A stretch of 64,000 nt of DNA from Tulasnella sp. 424 (lineage: Eukaryota > Basidiomycota > Agaricomycetes > Cantharellales > Tulasnellaceae): NCBI GenBank assembly GCA_019633425.1, contig WSUB01000060.1:124001-188000 (forward strand). The letters run 5' to 3'. This document shows positions 32,871 through 44,971 of the stretch, one piece after another. A program made the translations under genes and the position numbers. The notes beneath the pieces are model-generated. The model had not been told where the DNA came from. It searched no databases and saw only the letters and a program-made list of their open reading frames with translations. Position 1 is the stretch's first letter; each line of letters opens with the position of its first letter.

Positions 32871-35348
32871 TCAATCGTCCAACCCGGCAGCCGCTCTCTC
32901 TGCCCCGACCAGTCCATTTGCCCAGAGACCCCGTAGCCACGCCGAAGTCATCCTTATATGGGCGCTAATATCCATTCCCATTTCCAACAGTCTCAAACCG
33001 TCATAGTAAACGTGGAATGAGACCCACGAAGAAACGAAGTTGCGGAACGCCGACAGAGATGGTCCAGACCTTCGCAATTCGGAGAAGAATTCTTTGCGCT
33101 GGTCGATCCAAACAGCGAGGCTGCAGTATCGAGCGACAATGGTGAAGATACGGGCTTGAGTATGGGTTGTTTTGAGTGCGGTGTCGAGGTTCCTTTGAAG
33201 CAAAACGGACAAAGCGATTAGCTAACCATCCCAAGAAGAGACGTTTCAGGCCGACTGACCTGGTGAGATCATTAAGTTTCAAAATCATCAATACACGTCG
33301 GGGCATTCGACGTAAGAGCTCAAACACCATCTCGATCAATCCTTCCTTCTGAAGGACTGCTCGACGAATTGCTTCTATCTCCTCCTCAGATTGTGGTAAC
33401 GATTCTAAAAGACTTCCGGATCGTTTAAACCCGAGGCTAGTGGTATCAGGCTGGTCCTCAAGAGCCTTCAGGTTTGCTCGGCCCTGTTAAGTAGCGGTGA
33501 AATGAGTTTCGAGGATTTCAGGAGGGTCTGATTGTGGCCTTTTGCTGCTTACAGTTATAGCCGACTCAAACACAGGATACATCTCGGGGTCAATCTTGCC
33601 AACCAGCTGCGCGTACTTCCGCCTGTCAGCCTGAGTTTTGGCTGAGGGAGGGGCGATCAAGCTCAGCCAGAGGTGAGCATAGTTTACCCTGCAAAATGGA
33701 CGATAAGTTATCTGTTGAAAGGATTGTGTTGCGAACATACCGGAGCTCGTCGTCGATGTCAAAGTACAGGCCATGGTCCAGAAGACAGATTTCGAAATTA
33801 TAAGGGCTGCGGGAACCGGATGGGGCCGGTCGTATTAAAAGATTGCCCGGGTGCGGATCGGCGTGGAAGACTGGGATAGATGATACATCCTAGGTTAGCG
33901 GCGCGAAGGAGCGAGCAGCGAGTATCATAGACTTGCATCCATTAAGGTACACCATTTCAGAAAATATACGTGACAACTCTTGTGATACTCTGTTTCTATC
34001 GATGTGATCTAGGCCCACATAAGACATGAGTTCAGAATTGCAAGGAGTAAGGTAACAAGGGTACGTACGGTGCTGAAGGTACTCGAGATCATCGACTCTA
34101 GCACCCTCAATGAATTCCATAGTCATCACCCTCTTGGTAGAATGATAGACTTTTGGAATGTACAACGTTGTGTAGCGGTGTTTGGAAAAGTCGGCTGTGG
34201 CTCGAGCGGCATTCTCCGCCTCGTGTTGGAAATCCAGCTCCAGTGGTAGATTTTGTCTCATTTCCTCGCCGAGCCTGGCATGACTTGCCGTCAACGAGAA
34301 TGCTCGCACTTGAGGTTCAATTCGGGAGCATACCATGTAAACTCAAACTCAGGAAACAACTGCTTGACCCACGCAAGACACCAAGTGGCAGTGGCCATGC
34401 TGAATAACTCTATTAGTCGTATTTTTCAGGCGATTGAGGATAGACGCACTCGATTTCAGCGAATTCCTCTAGATGAGGATGCTATTGACGATAGAATATT
34501 AGCGTGAGTCTAAAGAGGTTATATGTCGCCACCCACTTGGAGCTTGACAGCGACTTTCCTCCCCGTCTCTCGGTCTCGACCGATGTGTACTTGGGCAAGA
34601 GAGGCCACTCCAATGGGATTTGGATCGAATTCAACAAAAAGTTCGTCGATGGACTTTCCAGTATCGTGCAGAACCATTGCATCAAGGGCTTCGTACGAAG
34701 TCGGGATACATTGATCCTGCAACGGTCTCATCGTTGATGTCCACTCGTATGGAAGCATTTGGACGGATGACATATGCTGGAAGGAGACCGCTTGATAGTT
34801 AGTAACAGTGGAAATTGAGCTTCATGTGGGTGTGCAGTACCTGGCCCTATGAAATGTCCATTTGGTGGTCAGACGAGCCGGCCGTACGCGTTCCGATGGA
34901 GCTAGAAAGAACCACTCACAAGCTTGATGAAGATCCCACCGTTATGCTGCAATGCATGTAATAATCGTTTTGCACTCCTGTAGTGACAGTCGCTATATGC
35001 TTGCAACATTGCGTCGTCGTTTCCATAGTCCTTTGTTAAAGTGCGTTTGTAATCCCAAGCGGAGAGGCCGACGGCCCAAACGCAACGTGAGATGCGGTCC
35101 ACGGCGAGGGTAGCGTGCCTCGCGGGATCATAGGTATTGAGGGTGATTATGGACCCTGCAGAGAGGAATCCAACGACTGCGGCTCGACGAGTCCATTTGC
35201 GGTTTGGCTTGGGTGTTTCGTGCGACGGGTTGCTGGATTTTGGCAGCCTCCCGCGAAAGCGAAGGCGAGAGAGGTTTCGAGCTTGAGTACTTGGAATAGT
35301 ACTGAGCCGAAGTCCGAGTATTCGTATAGGAGCTGCATTCAGCAGCAT
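32871..35348 (-). CDS. ADCK1/MCP2-type UbiB family protein kinase-like
   Basis: Mitochondrial atypical kinase/ATPase of the ABC1/UbiB family, linked to mitochondrial lipid and membrane homeostasis. Eleven exons: 35348-34920, 34846-34841 (6 nt), 34776-34537, 34481-34450, 34399-34334, 34274-34069, 34008-33937, 33870-33741, 33688-33553, 33483-33260, 33192-32871; 620 residues. A presequence (RILGLRLSTIPSTQARNLSR) and one membrane segment (AAVVGFLSAGSIITL) precede the UbiB core: IFIKLGQHMSS (KxGQ motif, whose G and Q come from the 6-nt exon), VASLAQVHIGR (alanine-rich loop equivalent), VAVKLQHPH (lysine), LPLELDFQHEAEN, TMEFIEG, NGFFHADPHPGN (catalytic loop) and ICLLDHGLYFD (metal-binding aspartate). 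The intron inside NGF starts with GC (gcaagt). All catalytic residues are present, so it is probably active. Confidence 0.92.
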
Positions 35349-36027
35349 TCGGACGTCTTGAGGTCAGTATAAGGCTGTGGACGGGAGAGAGGAGAGATGG
35401 GCGGTCTGGGAGAGAATCGCTTGCTCGAACAAATTATTCTACCTTTTTTCCCAGAATGTCGTCATATATACCAGATCACCAGCTACTGGCAAGCAAACCT
35501 CGCATTTAACAGCCATCGACTTTGCGCGTACCACGTCAAAATACGCTGGTTAGTATAGAACCAGAGAGCGAGGAAAGGCATGTGGTGGGCGATGGGCCTT
35601 TGGGCCTTGGTGGAGTTGTCGCCAGTCTGAAATCTCAAACGACGACTGCTCTAGATCTGCGGGAATACCTCACCGCAGCTGGTGCCCAAGCGCTCACGAC
35701 CTTTATACGTGCTTTGGGACAGCAAAAGTTAGGTGACCCATCGTGTTGTTCGTGCCAAGGTCAAAGGTGCCGACCCACGTGATTCAGGTACCTCGGAACG
35801 TCAAAAGGGCCGTGGCTGCAGCCTTTTTCTCGTCTCGTTCGGGTGAGACTCTGAGCACCAACTCTCTCCACAACTCTCCTTTCATATATAACAGCGCACA
35901 CATAATACTTTTTCTCCCTCTCTCCCTCTCTTTTTCAACCGTCGTCGCTCTCTCTTTAAGCCGTTTAATCGCGCAGGGTTTTTGACATTGTTGTCCACAC
36001 CAACTTTTGCACCAGAAGGCGCCCAAC
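35349..36027. other. Divergent promoter region, ADCK1-type gene and amylase
   Basis: Contains a TATA box (catatataac, about 35883-35892) and a CT-rich tract (about 35908-35937) in front of the amylase ATG, usual for strongly expressed fungal genes. No gene in the stretch. Confidence 0.5.
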
Positions 36028-38295
36028 ATGACGAGAAGACCGACGCTCATAGCGCTCACCCTTATGGGACTCTTATCCTCAGCATCTCCTCGTTGTCTCA
36101 AAGCCGACACCAGAGGACCCAAAAGTCGGTCATACTTCCTTCCCGCGGGCACCAGCAACCTTATTAACTCTTCCTTTTGGATCTTTCCCTCTGCCAGCTG
36201 TCATCATACAAATGTTTCAATGGAACTGGGACTCTATCGCAACTGAATGCACGCAATTTATCGGACCTGCGGGTTATGGTTATGTCCAAGTGAGCCCTCC
36301 ACAGGAACACATAACCGGTTCGTCTCTCTCTCCGCGTTCGTTGCAGCAGCCATGTAACTCGTGCACCTTCTACCACAGGAACTCAGTGGTGGACAGACTA
36401 CCAACCAGTATGTCTCTTGATCCCCAATGTCTTTTGCTGCCTCTGACCAGCACGGTTACCATCCACGTTCCAGACCTCATACCAGTTGGTTTCCAAACGG
36501 GGAGACAGGAGCAAGTTCGCCAATATGATTTCAACATGTCATGCTGCTGGTGTTGGTGTAATAGCTGATACTATTTGGAACCATATGGCTGGCATCGACT
36601 CGGGAACTGGAACAGCGGGCACCTGTGAGTCCTACCGGCTAGCCTTGTTCAACAATGACTTATTATTCCTTTATCCAAAGCCTTCAGTATGTTAAAAGGG
36701 AAGACCTTGAGCTCTGAGCTAATGCTGAGAATCCATAGCACAATACAACTATCCTGGAGTTTACACCACTGACAACTTTCACCACAGCTGTATGCTACTA
36801 CTACGCTTCATGACCCCTGTCCCTGTTTCACCTTACTGACTAACTCTTACATCTAATAGGCGGTCAAGCTGATGGAGATATCCATGATTATACCAATCGA
36901 ACTGAGGTGCAGTTCTGCGAGCTTGTGAACCTTGCCGAGTAGGTTTGCCCAACTCGCTCTTCAGCTCCCCCTCCGACCCCTAACACGTCAATCCGGGCAT
37001 TCACTTTAGTTTAGACACCAGATCTCTAACAGTGCGTGCAACGTTAGCTGCATACGGTAACGATTTGATTTCGCTCGGTGTGGATGGGTTACGTCTCGAT
37101 GCGGCCAAACGTGAGCAGCCCCTCTCTGCTGTCAGAAAGGACCCAACCAAAAGATGATCCAGATATACCTTCGGGTGATATCGCTGCTATTCTCTCTGCG
37201 TTGTCGAAGAACGTTTATGTCACGCAGGAAGTAGCATGGGGGAGTGGGGAACCGATCCAACCCAGTGAATACACGACGTCAGGCGATGTTCAAGAGTAAG
37301 CATGGTATTGGGGTTCAGCCTCAGATTTTTGGCAATTGATACGCTGCCACAACAGGTTCCGATACTTGAGTGCTCTAAAGGACGCGTTCACCAACAGCAA
37401 TCTCGCCTCGTTGGCAAGCATCTCGTCCAATCCTACATCCCAAGGTATCGCACCCGATTTGCCGCCAGCCATAAATCTTACCTACTTGCTTATAGGATGG
37501 GTCCCATCAAATGAAGCCAACATTTTCGTTGCGAACCACGATACCGAGCGTAGCGGTATCTCCATAACGTACAAATGGGACAAGAATGCGTACCCTCTGG
37601 CGACGGTGTTCTCGCTCGCATACCCTTATGGAACACCATCGATTCTGAGCGGATATGACTTCGCGGGCAATGACGATGGTGCCCCAAATAATGGTCAGCA
37701 TACCGTTTCTTGAACTGAGTATCGGAGGCTGATACCTGCGTTTTTCAAGGTGCGGGCTTCTGTGGCAGCAGCTCGAGTTGGATCTGTCAGCATCGTTGGC
37801 CAGCAGTTACTGGAATGGTCGGATTCTTTAACCAAGTTAGAGGAACATCCTTGAACAATTGGGTGTCAGATCAAGCTTCTCAGATTGCGTTTGGAAGAGG
37901 TGGGATATATCCCTATAGTCGACGGCACTTCTGGTTAACGGCTGTCTGGAACAGGATCATCTGGCTTCGTCGCGATCAATTACTCGGACTCGGTTTGGAC
38001 CAAGACATTTACGACTTCCTTACCGGATGGGTCGTATTGTGATGTTATTCACGGCAATCTGGTTTCGGGGGTTTGCACGCAATCCACGTAAGGCCACATA
38101 CAAGGGATTTCCGTATCATTGATTGACTGACACGATCCCATTTTCAGAATGGTGGTTTCTGGAGGCAAGATAACGATGTCTGTGCCGGCTCGTGATGCGT
38201 TGGCAGTCCACATTGGGGCTGCTCTCGGTGTGTCAGTCAAAAGAGGATGGGGTGAAGGTATTCCACACCTTGGTAGAAGCAGCAGTGACATGTAA
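36028..38295 (+). CDS. Secreted GH13 alpha-amylase
   Basis: Hydrolyses alpha-1,4 bonds in starch. Thirteen exons: 36028-36124, 36198-36317, 36379-36407, 36474-36624, 36739-36789, 36860-36938, 37010-37110, 37154-37295, 37356-37444, 37496-37693, 37750-37899, 37955-38087, 38148-38295; 495 residues. Signal peptide [20 protein letters not shown]. Then [47 protein letters not shown] (conserved region I), [12 protein letters not shown] (region II, nucleophile Asp), VTQEVAWG (region III, acid/base Glu) and VANHDTER (region IV). The C-terminal part holds [17 protein letters not shown] and a beta-sandwich end. The intron at 37445-37495 is 51 nt and stop-free, so retention would insert 17 residues. The TATA box is 140 bp upstream. 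No starch-binding CBM20 follows. The region III reading as catalytic Glu is by family position. Confidence 0.93.
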
Positions 38296-38753
38296 ATGCC
38301 AAGCTAGATATATTTAGAGTATTTCTCACGTTCTTTTGGCTCATTTATTCCGTGGGTTTACATCTCCACTGCTGGTTGGCATCACTTTGGTCACCACCGG
38401 TCAGGGTGGTGGCGGTTCATGTTCGTGTGAACCCGGGGAACTTGGAAATACCAACAGCTTCTGTCCCTTTTTCCTCTGTCTTGCACAAATCGCCGTTGGT
38501 CCTCACACTTGAAACTCGCTTCCTCGTTATTGCACGACTCTACCTGGCCACCTGCATCGGGCTCCTCAGCCATCTCGATCCACTTCGAATTCCGAACTCG
38601 GCCTTTCACCATCCGGGCGGCCCCAACCACTTCGGCTTTGGGCGAGTCCTGCCGACAGTCGCTACCAGTAGACACCCTCTACTATCACCCATATCACGCT
38701 CGACTTCTCTGGTTCTACTCCAGGGTGTTTACCAAGCGGGTCATTCGTTGGAT
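38296..38753. other. Intergenic upstream of the zinc-finger gene
   Basis: The frame upstream of the ATG at 38754 is open but has no ATG or protein-like features before it. Nothing else recognised. Confidence 0.35.
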
Positions 38754-41510
38754 ATGTCTACCTCGAAGCCGACATTGGACTCGAGATTTGTGGCCCGTCT
38801 AGTCCGAAGCAATGATCCCGCTCGGAAAGCAGAGTTGGATGCAATTGCCGCTCTAGATCTCGAAGAGCCACAAGAACAAGAGGACGATAACGTGTCTCGC
38901 CTGAACGGGCAGTCACCTTCCCCATCCCTCCCTGGATCATCACATCATGAGGCCCAACCGGAAACCCAGGTTTCCAAGGATAGGACGCATCCGATAGGAT
39001 TGGCTGCGCCTAGCTCCAGCAGTGCAACCTTGCCCGCAAGCAATGGACAAGCTTCCCCAGGAAACCCTGAATGGCCCATCACTGCTCACCAATCGACACT
39101 TGCTAGTGTTGAATCCAACTGGTCGAGTTCAATGTCCCAAAGCCTCCATCCGCCTCATCCCGCACTTGCGTCTGAAATTCGCCTACCAACATCCATTGAG
39201 CCGGAGAACCACAGGAGGACTGGGTCTCACACGCCCGGACATGCTGAGCAGGTGGGTTAAGGCTCTGCTTTCCATGAGCTTCCCCCGACTTCGATGCTGA
39301 CATTTTTCTTTCTCAGTCTCCACCCTCAATAGAGATGCCACCTTCAAAGCGCAGAAAGATATCGCCTCCTTCAGGACGCAGTGCAGCGTCCAAAGCTCCG
39401 GACTCTCTTGCTGGCTTGGCAGTTGGGACCACTTCAAGCGCCTCGAAGACTTCATCACAGTTACCGGATGGATCGGTGGTGGTAATGGCACCTTTGCGGA
39501 CACCTTTAGTGCGGACCGGAGCAGGTTCGCTTTCTAGTGGGTCCATTAATACATTAGTTCGGAATTAGTGGAGGGCGTTGCTCATGCACCCCATTTAACG
39601 TCCAAATCGTCAGCTCCCGTTCTGGGCTCATCACTCGACCAGGTCACCAACCCAGGCCCCTCTCTCCAGGAACTGGCACCTCCTCCTGCTGTCTCGGCTC
39701 CAGTCGTTGGAGGGTCGAATACACTTGAGGTGCCCGGCCGACGTTCGAATTTGCCGGGAAACATTTCCTCGCAGAGTTCGTCCCAACTAGAAAAGATGTT
39801 TGGCGCTGGAATATTCCCTTCCGATGAAATGCGTCGGGCGTTTGGCCATGCGGTTAACCGTATCTTGCCTAATAGAGAAACGCCAGGAAATGGACGGGTA
39901 GCGGGATTTGGGGATAATGAACTCGACGCTCATATCCGCCACGTTGCTCCTATCCTTGCGACAGCGTATTCTCAGTTGGTCAGTGCAGGCTTAGCCAGTC
40001 CAGTGCAGGTGCAGGAAGTGGCTGCACCTTCACTGGCTTTACATCAAAACCACCAGTCCAATGGGTCCAGGGAAGATGTACCTTCAACCCCAAGATCTTG
40101 GTCAGGTGCCATTACCTCGCACAATTCCCGAATTGTCGAGCCCCGTCCACGAGATATAAGCGAGCAACCTTCTGGTTCTGGGTCTTTACGGTTCTCCTCC
40201 ACATCCGAATCTCTCTCGCAAGGAGCTACACCAAGGTAATCTAGTTCTTTTTTTTTTTGCCTTGAAGAAGGACTCTATTATGCCTGAAAATTTTGGAGCA
40301 AAGTTACTCATGTCTATCGTCCTGCAGCACCACGCGCAACCATTCACAAAATCTACAAGCCCATCATAATGGTGAACGATCCGGCACTCAGTCGAATGGA
40401 CGAAAGTTCATATCTTGCGGACTCGACGGATGCGGGAAGCAATTTGCTGGAGAGACGGCGCTACGTAAGACTACATGTCCCACCTGGATGCTGCATAGAC
40501 TAATTTCTCTATCTAGGTGACCATTACAAGCATTGCGAAGACAAAGGGCACGGATCACGGGGCTTGCGCTTGCTGGAAGAAGGCACGCATGGGGCACTGA
40601 TCTCGATTGCAAGGACTAGTCCTTCCCCTCCTTTAGAGGAGAACCTTCCGGTGCCCCAGGGGACGACTCGATCGTCTTTATCCGACGAAGTTACATTGGA
40701 GGGACGAGGATCACTTACTCCGACCACGGTTCGGAGAGTTCGCCTGAAGCTATCCAACCCTCCAAGAGTTGCGTCAACCACGGTGGCCTCGCAAGCGGAG
40801 GTAATTCCTTGCAGGGTTGGAACAGTTGAATCCGGCATCAAGAACCTAGATAAATACCTCGCTACACTAGAGAACCACCTTCAAGATATTCACAACCGCA
40901 CTCTCGGTGTGCAATCGATGTCTGCTCGAATAAAAGATCAGACGTTACCAACAACCGTACTCGAATTCCTCGGTCCACCGCTCTTATCGAGTGCGAGGTA
41001 CGTCTTTGAAGTCAGCCAACTAGAGGCAGAAGCCGCTGGTCAATGGATTAAACGAATGGATTCATTTGAGTCAGTATCAGTTATTCTGACAAGGCTTAGC
41101 AGCATGCCAACACCTTTTTTTTCGTTAGTCCACAGGGCGACTATTTGGAGTATACTTTAGATGCCCGTTTGACGCGCACTGAGACCCAGGATGGCGTCCC
41201 TATTCCGGGACCCATCGTTGATGGTACTGTGATGATCCTTCTGAACGGGAAGGGCATGAGTTCACAGCTCAACGCAACGGTAAGGCCCAAGCACAACTTC
41301 ACTTCGCTGCGTACTGATTGAAATGGACAGGACCCCGTAAAATTGCACCCCGTCACCTCTGGGATAATCCAAGGGGTTAACATTTTGGAGATTTTTGCTT
41401 TAGTAGATGCTTCTGACTGGACATTTCGTCTGGAGAGGAGAGGACCATCGAAGGAGGATATGTTGAAACAGGCTGAGCAGGCGGCAGTTTGGAGAATACT
41501 GGCCCTTTGA
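38754..41510 (+). CDS. Hypothetical protein with one C2H2/C2HC-like zinc finger
   Basis: Seven exons by my reading: 38754-39251, 39317-39524, 39569-40235, 40328-40464, 40517-41069, 41129-41279, 41331-41510; 797 residues. The 44-nt intron 39525-39568 is the least certain. Residues 1-30 are charged (SRFVARLVRSNDPARKAEL). Residues 30-440 are mostly disordered Ser/Pro-rich with a nuclear-localisation-like PSKRRKISPP, and one ordered island (EKMFGAGIFPSDEMRRAFGHA). The single finger is FISCGLDGCGKQFAGETALR then DHYKHCEDKGH (C-x4-C-x12-H-x3-C or H). The C-terminal 300 residues look folded (helix IKNLDKYLATLENHLQDIH, then YLEYTLDARLTRTETQDG, MILLNGKGMS, GIIQGVNILEIFAL). No family recognised. It ends 248 bp before the pseudo-helicase ORF in the same direction. 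Confidence 0.65.
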
Positions 41511-41757
41511 ATTCATGCAGGCTACCCGCACCTGGAACTCGTCCTGTAGTCGTTTTGTCTAACCCGCTGCTGCAATCCACGCCAGGCTACGCTAGGGATC
41601 CCTCGGTGCACGTGACGCTTTCTCACCCGTAGCAATTCGCGAAATCCGGATTCCGACCGTGGACGATCCCAAAACCCACTCACGCCTCCAGTTGAAAGAC
41701 AACACCTGGGAGGTGATCACCGGCTGTTTCACAGTTCTCGGGCTTTCTTCAAATCCC

Positions 41758-44700
41758 ATGCTCAAGGCGAAGCCAGTATTTGAGCTGCCTTACTCTCTCT
41801 CACCAAGGACTCTCATCCCTCGACGCTTGACGCACCAGCTTTCCACTAACCCATCCCCCGTCACCCAATCGGTACCTGATGGTGTAGGCGCATTTCCCTC
41901 GTCCCTTAACTCTGGCACAGAAGCGGAACCACCCTCCAAACGTCGGCCATGTAGGAGCCCGGAATCTGGCACAACGGCGGAAGGGCTCACCCACCCGGAT
42001 GCAGTGATCATCTCTTCCGACGACAAGCTGTTAGATGCAGTCGGACGACTTGACTCAGAGATTAGGAGACTGGAGAGGCTCAGCCCGTACCATCAGCAGT
42101 TGTCGACGATGCTTCCCCAGACCGTTTCTGGAAGAAGCAATCACTCCTGGCCCGAGTTTGCCAAGCAGAAAAAGTCCCAAGCTATGGCCCGGGCTCAGAG
42201 GGCGCGTGGATCCCTTCCGGAACAAGCCCAGGCCCAAGATGCATTGGCCGCCACACCCGCCAGCTCCCGCTTGCAAGCCATTATACAATCTGTCGACGAG
42301 AACGACGTAGTTTTCGTACAAGCCGAAACTCGACTCGAAATGCAAACGGAGATTCCGCAAATCCTCCTGGACCACTGGACACGCATGTGGAAAGGCGCAG
42401 AGTGTAACATTATCGTTGCGCAATCACGATCAGATGCCCAAGTAACGTCGGAGATCGTCGCTTCCCAACGAGCTCCGACTCCAAGCCGTCAAGTTGGGTA
42501 CGAGGTTGAAGGACGTAGCGACCTCCCCCAACTTCACGGGAGTGTCACATTCTGCACGCCTGGAGTTCTCCTTCGCTCGCTCCAAACGGATAGGTTCGAC
42601 CAGCGCCGGGCGAAAACAACCATCGAAACTGCCACGCACATTGTGGTCGACAATGTACAGCCACGGACTATCCAAATGGATCTGCTGCTATACTTCCTGA
42701 AACGAGTACAGGCTCAAAGAAAGAGAGAAGGCAGACTGCTTAAAATCGTATTCACTTCAGCTCCTATTGACTTATCCAACCTTCGCGCATATTTCACCAT
42801 ACCCGGCGATCGTACACCACCCATCATCCGTATCCCTTCGTTGAAACCTCCTCAAACGCGACTATATATGGAAGATCTGATGGAAAGCCTCCATGAAGAG
42901 GCACGCGCCTTCCTCGGCGATGATGCCATGGACTATCTGCATCGGGAATCGGCAGTTCTCGAAACCGGGTCGACGTCACCGCCGGCCGTAGCAGAGACCC
43001 AGGTCGCCAGCCCTCCAGCCTCCGTTATGGCTCTGGGCATCTTGCAAGCTCTGTCATGCACCGAGCAGGGAGCCGTGCTGGCCATCCTACCGAGTGAAGC
43101 CGCAGTGAAAGATTTGCAGGCCGCTTTGCGTGAAGGATCCGCAACCCTGTTTGGTGACAAACCGGTAATTGTGGAGGTGGCAAAGAAGCGAGGAACGTTT
43201 GGCAACCAGAAGCCGGCCAAGGAGAGGGGGAGAAACGATGTTCGCCACGTCATATTGACAACCCCACCCTGGCTAAATAACCTCCACCACCGCGACATTA
43301 CCTGCGTAGTGGACTGTGTTCTTACGAAACGACGACGATATGACCCTAGTCGTCGTACCACAGTGATCGAAACTGTTCGGGCTACTCAAGCTGAAGTTGC
43401 CGCTCGTTCAGCTTTTACAGGCGGTGGTGGATTATACATTGGAATGATATCCCGAACCAAGGCGATGCGCCTGCGCCCATTACCCGAGCCGGAGATAGGA
43501 CTGTCAGAGCTCAGCGCTGCTGCACTGACGGTGGCAGGGACCGACTTGGGAGGAAGCTCGCCCGATGGGGTGTTTATAGACCTTCCAGACCGCCCAAGCA
43601 CGAGTGCTGTTGCAGCGGGTATTGGGGATCTGAAGAAACTCGGGGCCTTGAGCGCAGACGGCAGCCTGACCTCTCTTGGGAGAATCCTGTGTCAGCTCCC
43701 TCTGAAACCCTCCCTTGGGAAAATGCTGGTATGCGGTGCTCTGTTGAGATGTCTCGACCCAGCTATTACCTTGGCTGCGGTCATCAAACGCCAGGCCGAT
43801 TTGTTCGGTGATGGCTCCAAGGCTAGGAAACTATTCTCCCCGTCTCAACTTCCGTCGGACGTAGTGGCACAGTATTACGCATATACAAAATGGGAGGAGC
43901 TGACGCAGCGGGGGCATACAGGGGAGGCGACAACGTTTGTCGAGCACAATCGTCTGAGTCTACCTGTTCTACGACGGATAGAGGAGGAGAAAACAGCCCT
44001 CTTTCACGCGCTGCACGGAACAGGAGTTCTATGGCCGCTCATACGTGGGTCAGAACTCCCTGGTTTCCTCCGTTCGTCTTCTCTTCCCATTTTCAACGTC
44101 AACAAATCCTCCTTGGCCACTATCTCAGCGCTCATTGCTGTAGGGTTGCAACCCCGTTTTGCCCTGGCTCAGCAGGGCAGTTCTTACAGCATTTTTCCCG
44201 GTCAAGTAAGTCTAAATTTTGCCCATCCGATTTAGAGGGCTACGACTAATTTCTTTAACCACTAGGCTGCAAGGCCGATCAGCGAAAGCATTGTAAACAG
44301 CCAGGCTACAAGGAGCAGATCAGCATCTGTGTTTGCCTACGAAGAATCGCTCGAAGCTATGACAAAAGACGGCGAGCGAGTAGAGCTAGTCAACCTCAGC
44401 CGTCTCCATCCATTAGCGTACATCCTCCTGGGAGCGACATCGTTCCGAAAGAAGGAAACCGAAGGAGTATATGTATGCGACGATTGGATCACCATCCGAG
44501 GGTCGCCAGACTTTATGGAACGCCTGGAACTCTTGAAAGGAGGTCTAGATCGGTGCCTAGGATGGGTATACGACACGGTCTTTCTCCGGGAGGCCTGGAA
44601 ACGCCATAAGGAGCAGATACATCGACCCGTGCTCGGCCAGGAGGGAGGACTATCGCAATTCACTCGGGAAGGAGAGCGGGACCCGTATCAAGAACTAAAC

Positions 44701-44766
44701 GAGTTTGATAAAGTAATGAAAAGTACGGTCAACCTCTTGGACCAAGCTGCCAGTCCCCGGCAATAG
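41758..44766 (+). CDS. DEAH-box helicase-like protein lacking ATPase motifs
   Basis: Two exons, 41758-44205 and 44266-44766; 982 residues from the first in-frame ATG (the frame is open ~100 bp further upstream, so the start is uncertain). The fold of a DEAH/RHA helicase is traceable in order. Motif I region is VVFVQAETRLEMQTEIPQIL where active enzymes have GETGSGKT; motif Ia NIIVAQSRSD; then VGYEVEGRSDLPQ and GVLLRSLQ. Motif II is HIVVDNVQPR instead of DExH, motif III FTSAP, and motif VI AARSAFTGGGGLYIG instead of QRxGRxGR. The HA2 domain is well kept (DLKKLGALSADGSLTSLGR, LPLKPSLGKMLVCGALLRCL) as is the OB-fold (VELVNLSRLHPLAYILLG). ATP binding and hydrolysis are thus most likely lost. The long clean frame (2.4 kb uninterrupted) shows it is not a decaying pseudogene. 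Role unknown; probably RNA-related scaffold. Confidence 0.85.
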
Positions 44767-44971
44767 GATATAATATTCTGCAACGACTATTCGCTGTATT
44801 CCCCCCTCTCCATCTAATTTACTATCAATATGCTATGCCGGACTTGAGTCCATCCATATCAGACAGTGGACTCGCCCCTCATGGTGACGGTGGCTTGACA
44901 AACAATCTTTCGTATGGCTCACCAAAACAGAGGACCGCTAGGACGTGTTCCAGTGTTCATAGGTAAACAAA

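Noticed and set aside
41758..44766. Decayed helicase pseudogene
   Set aside because: No stops or frameshifts in ~3 kb, spliced C-terminal exon in phase and well-kept HA2/OB regions indicate an expressed, selected protein.
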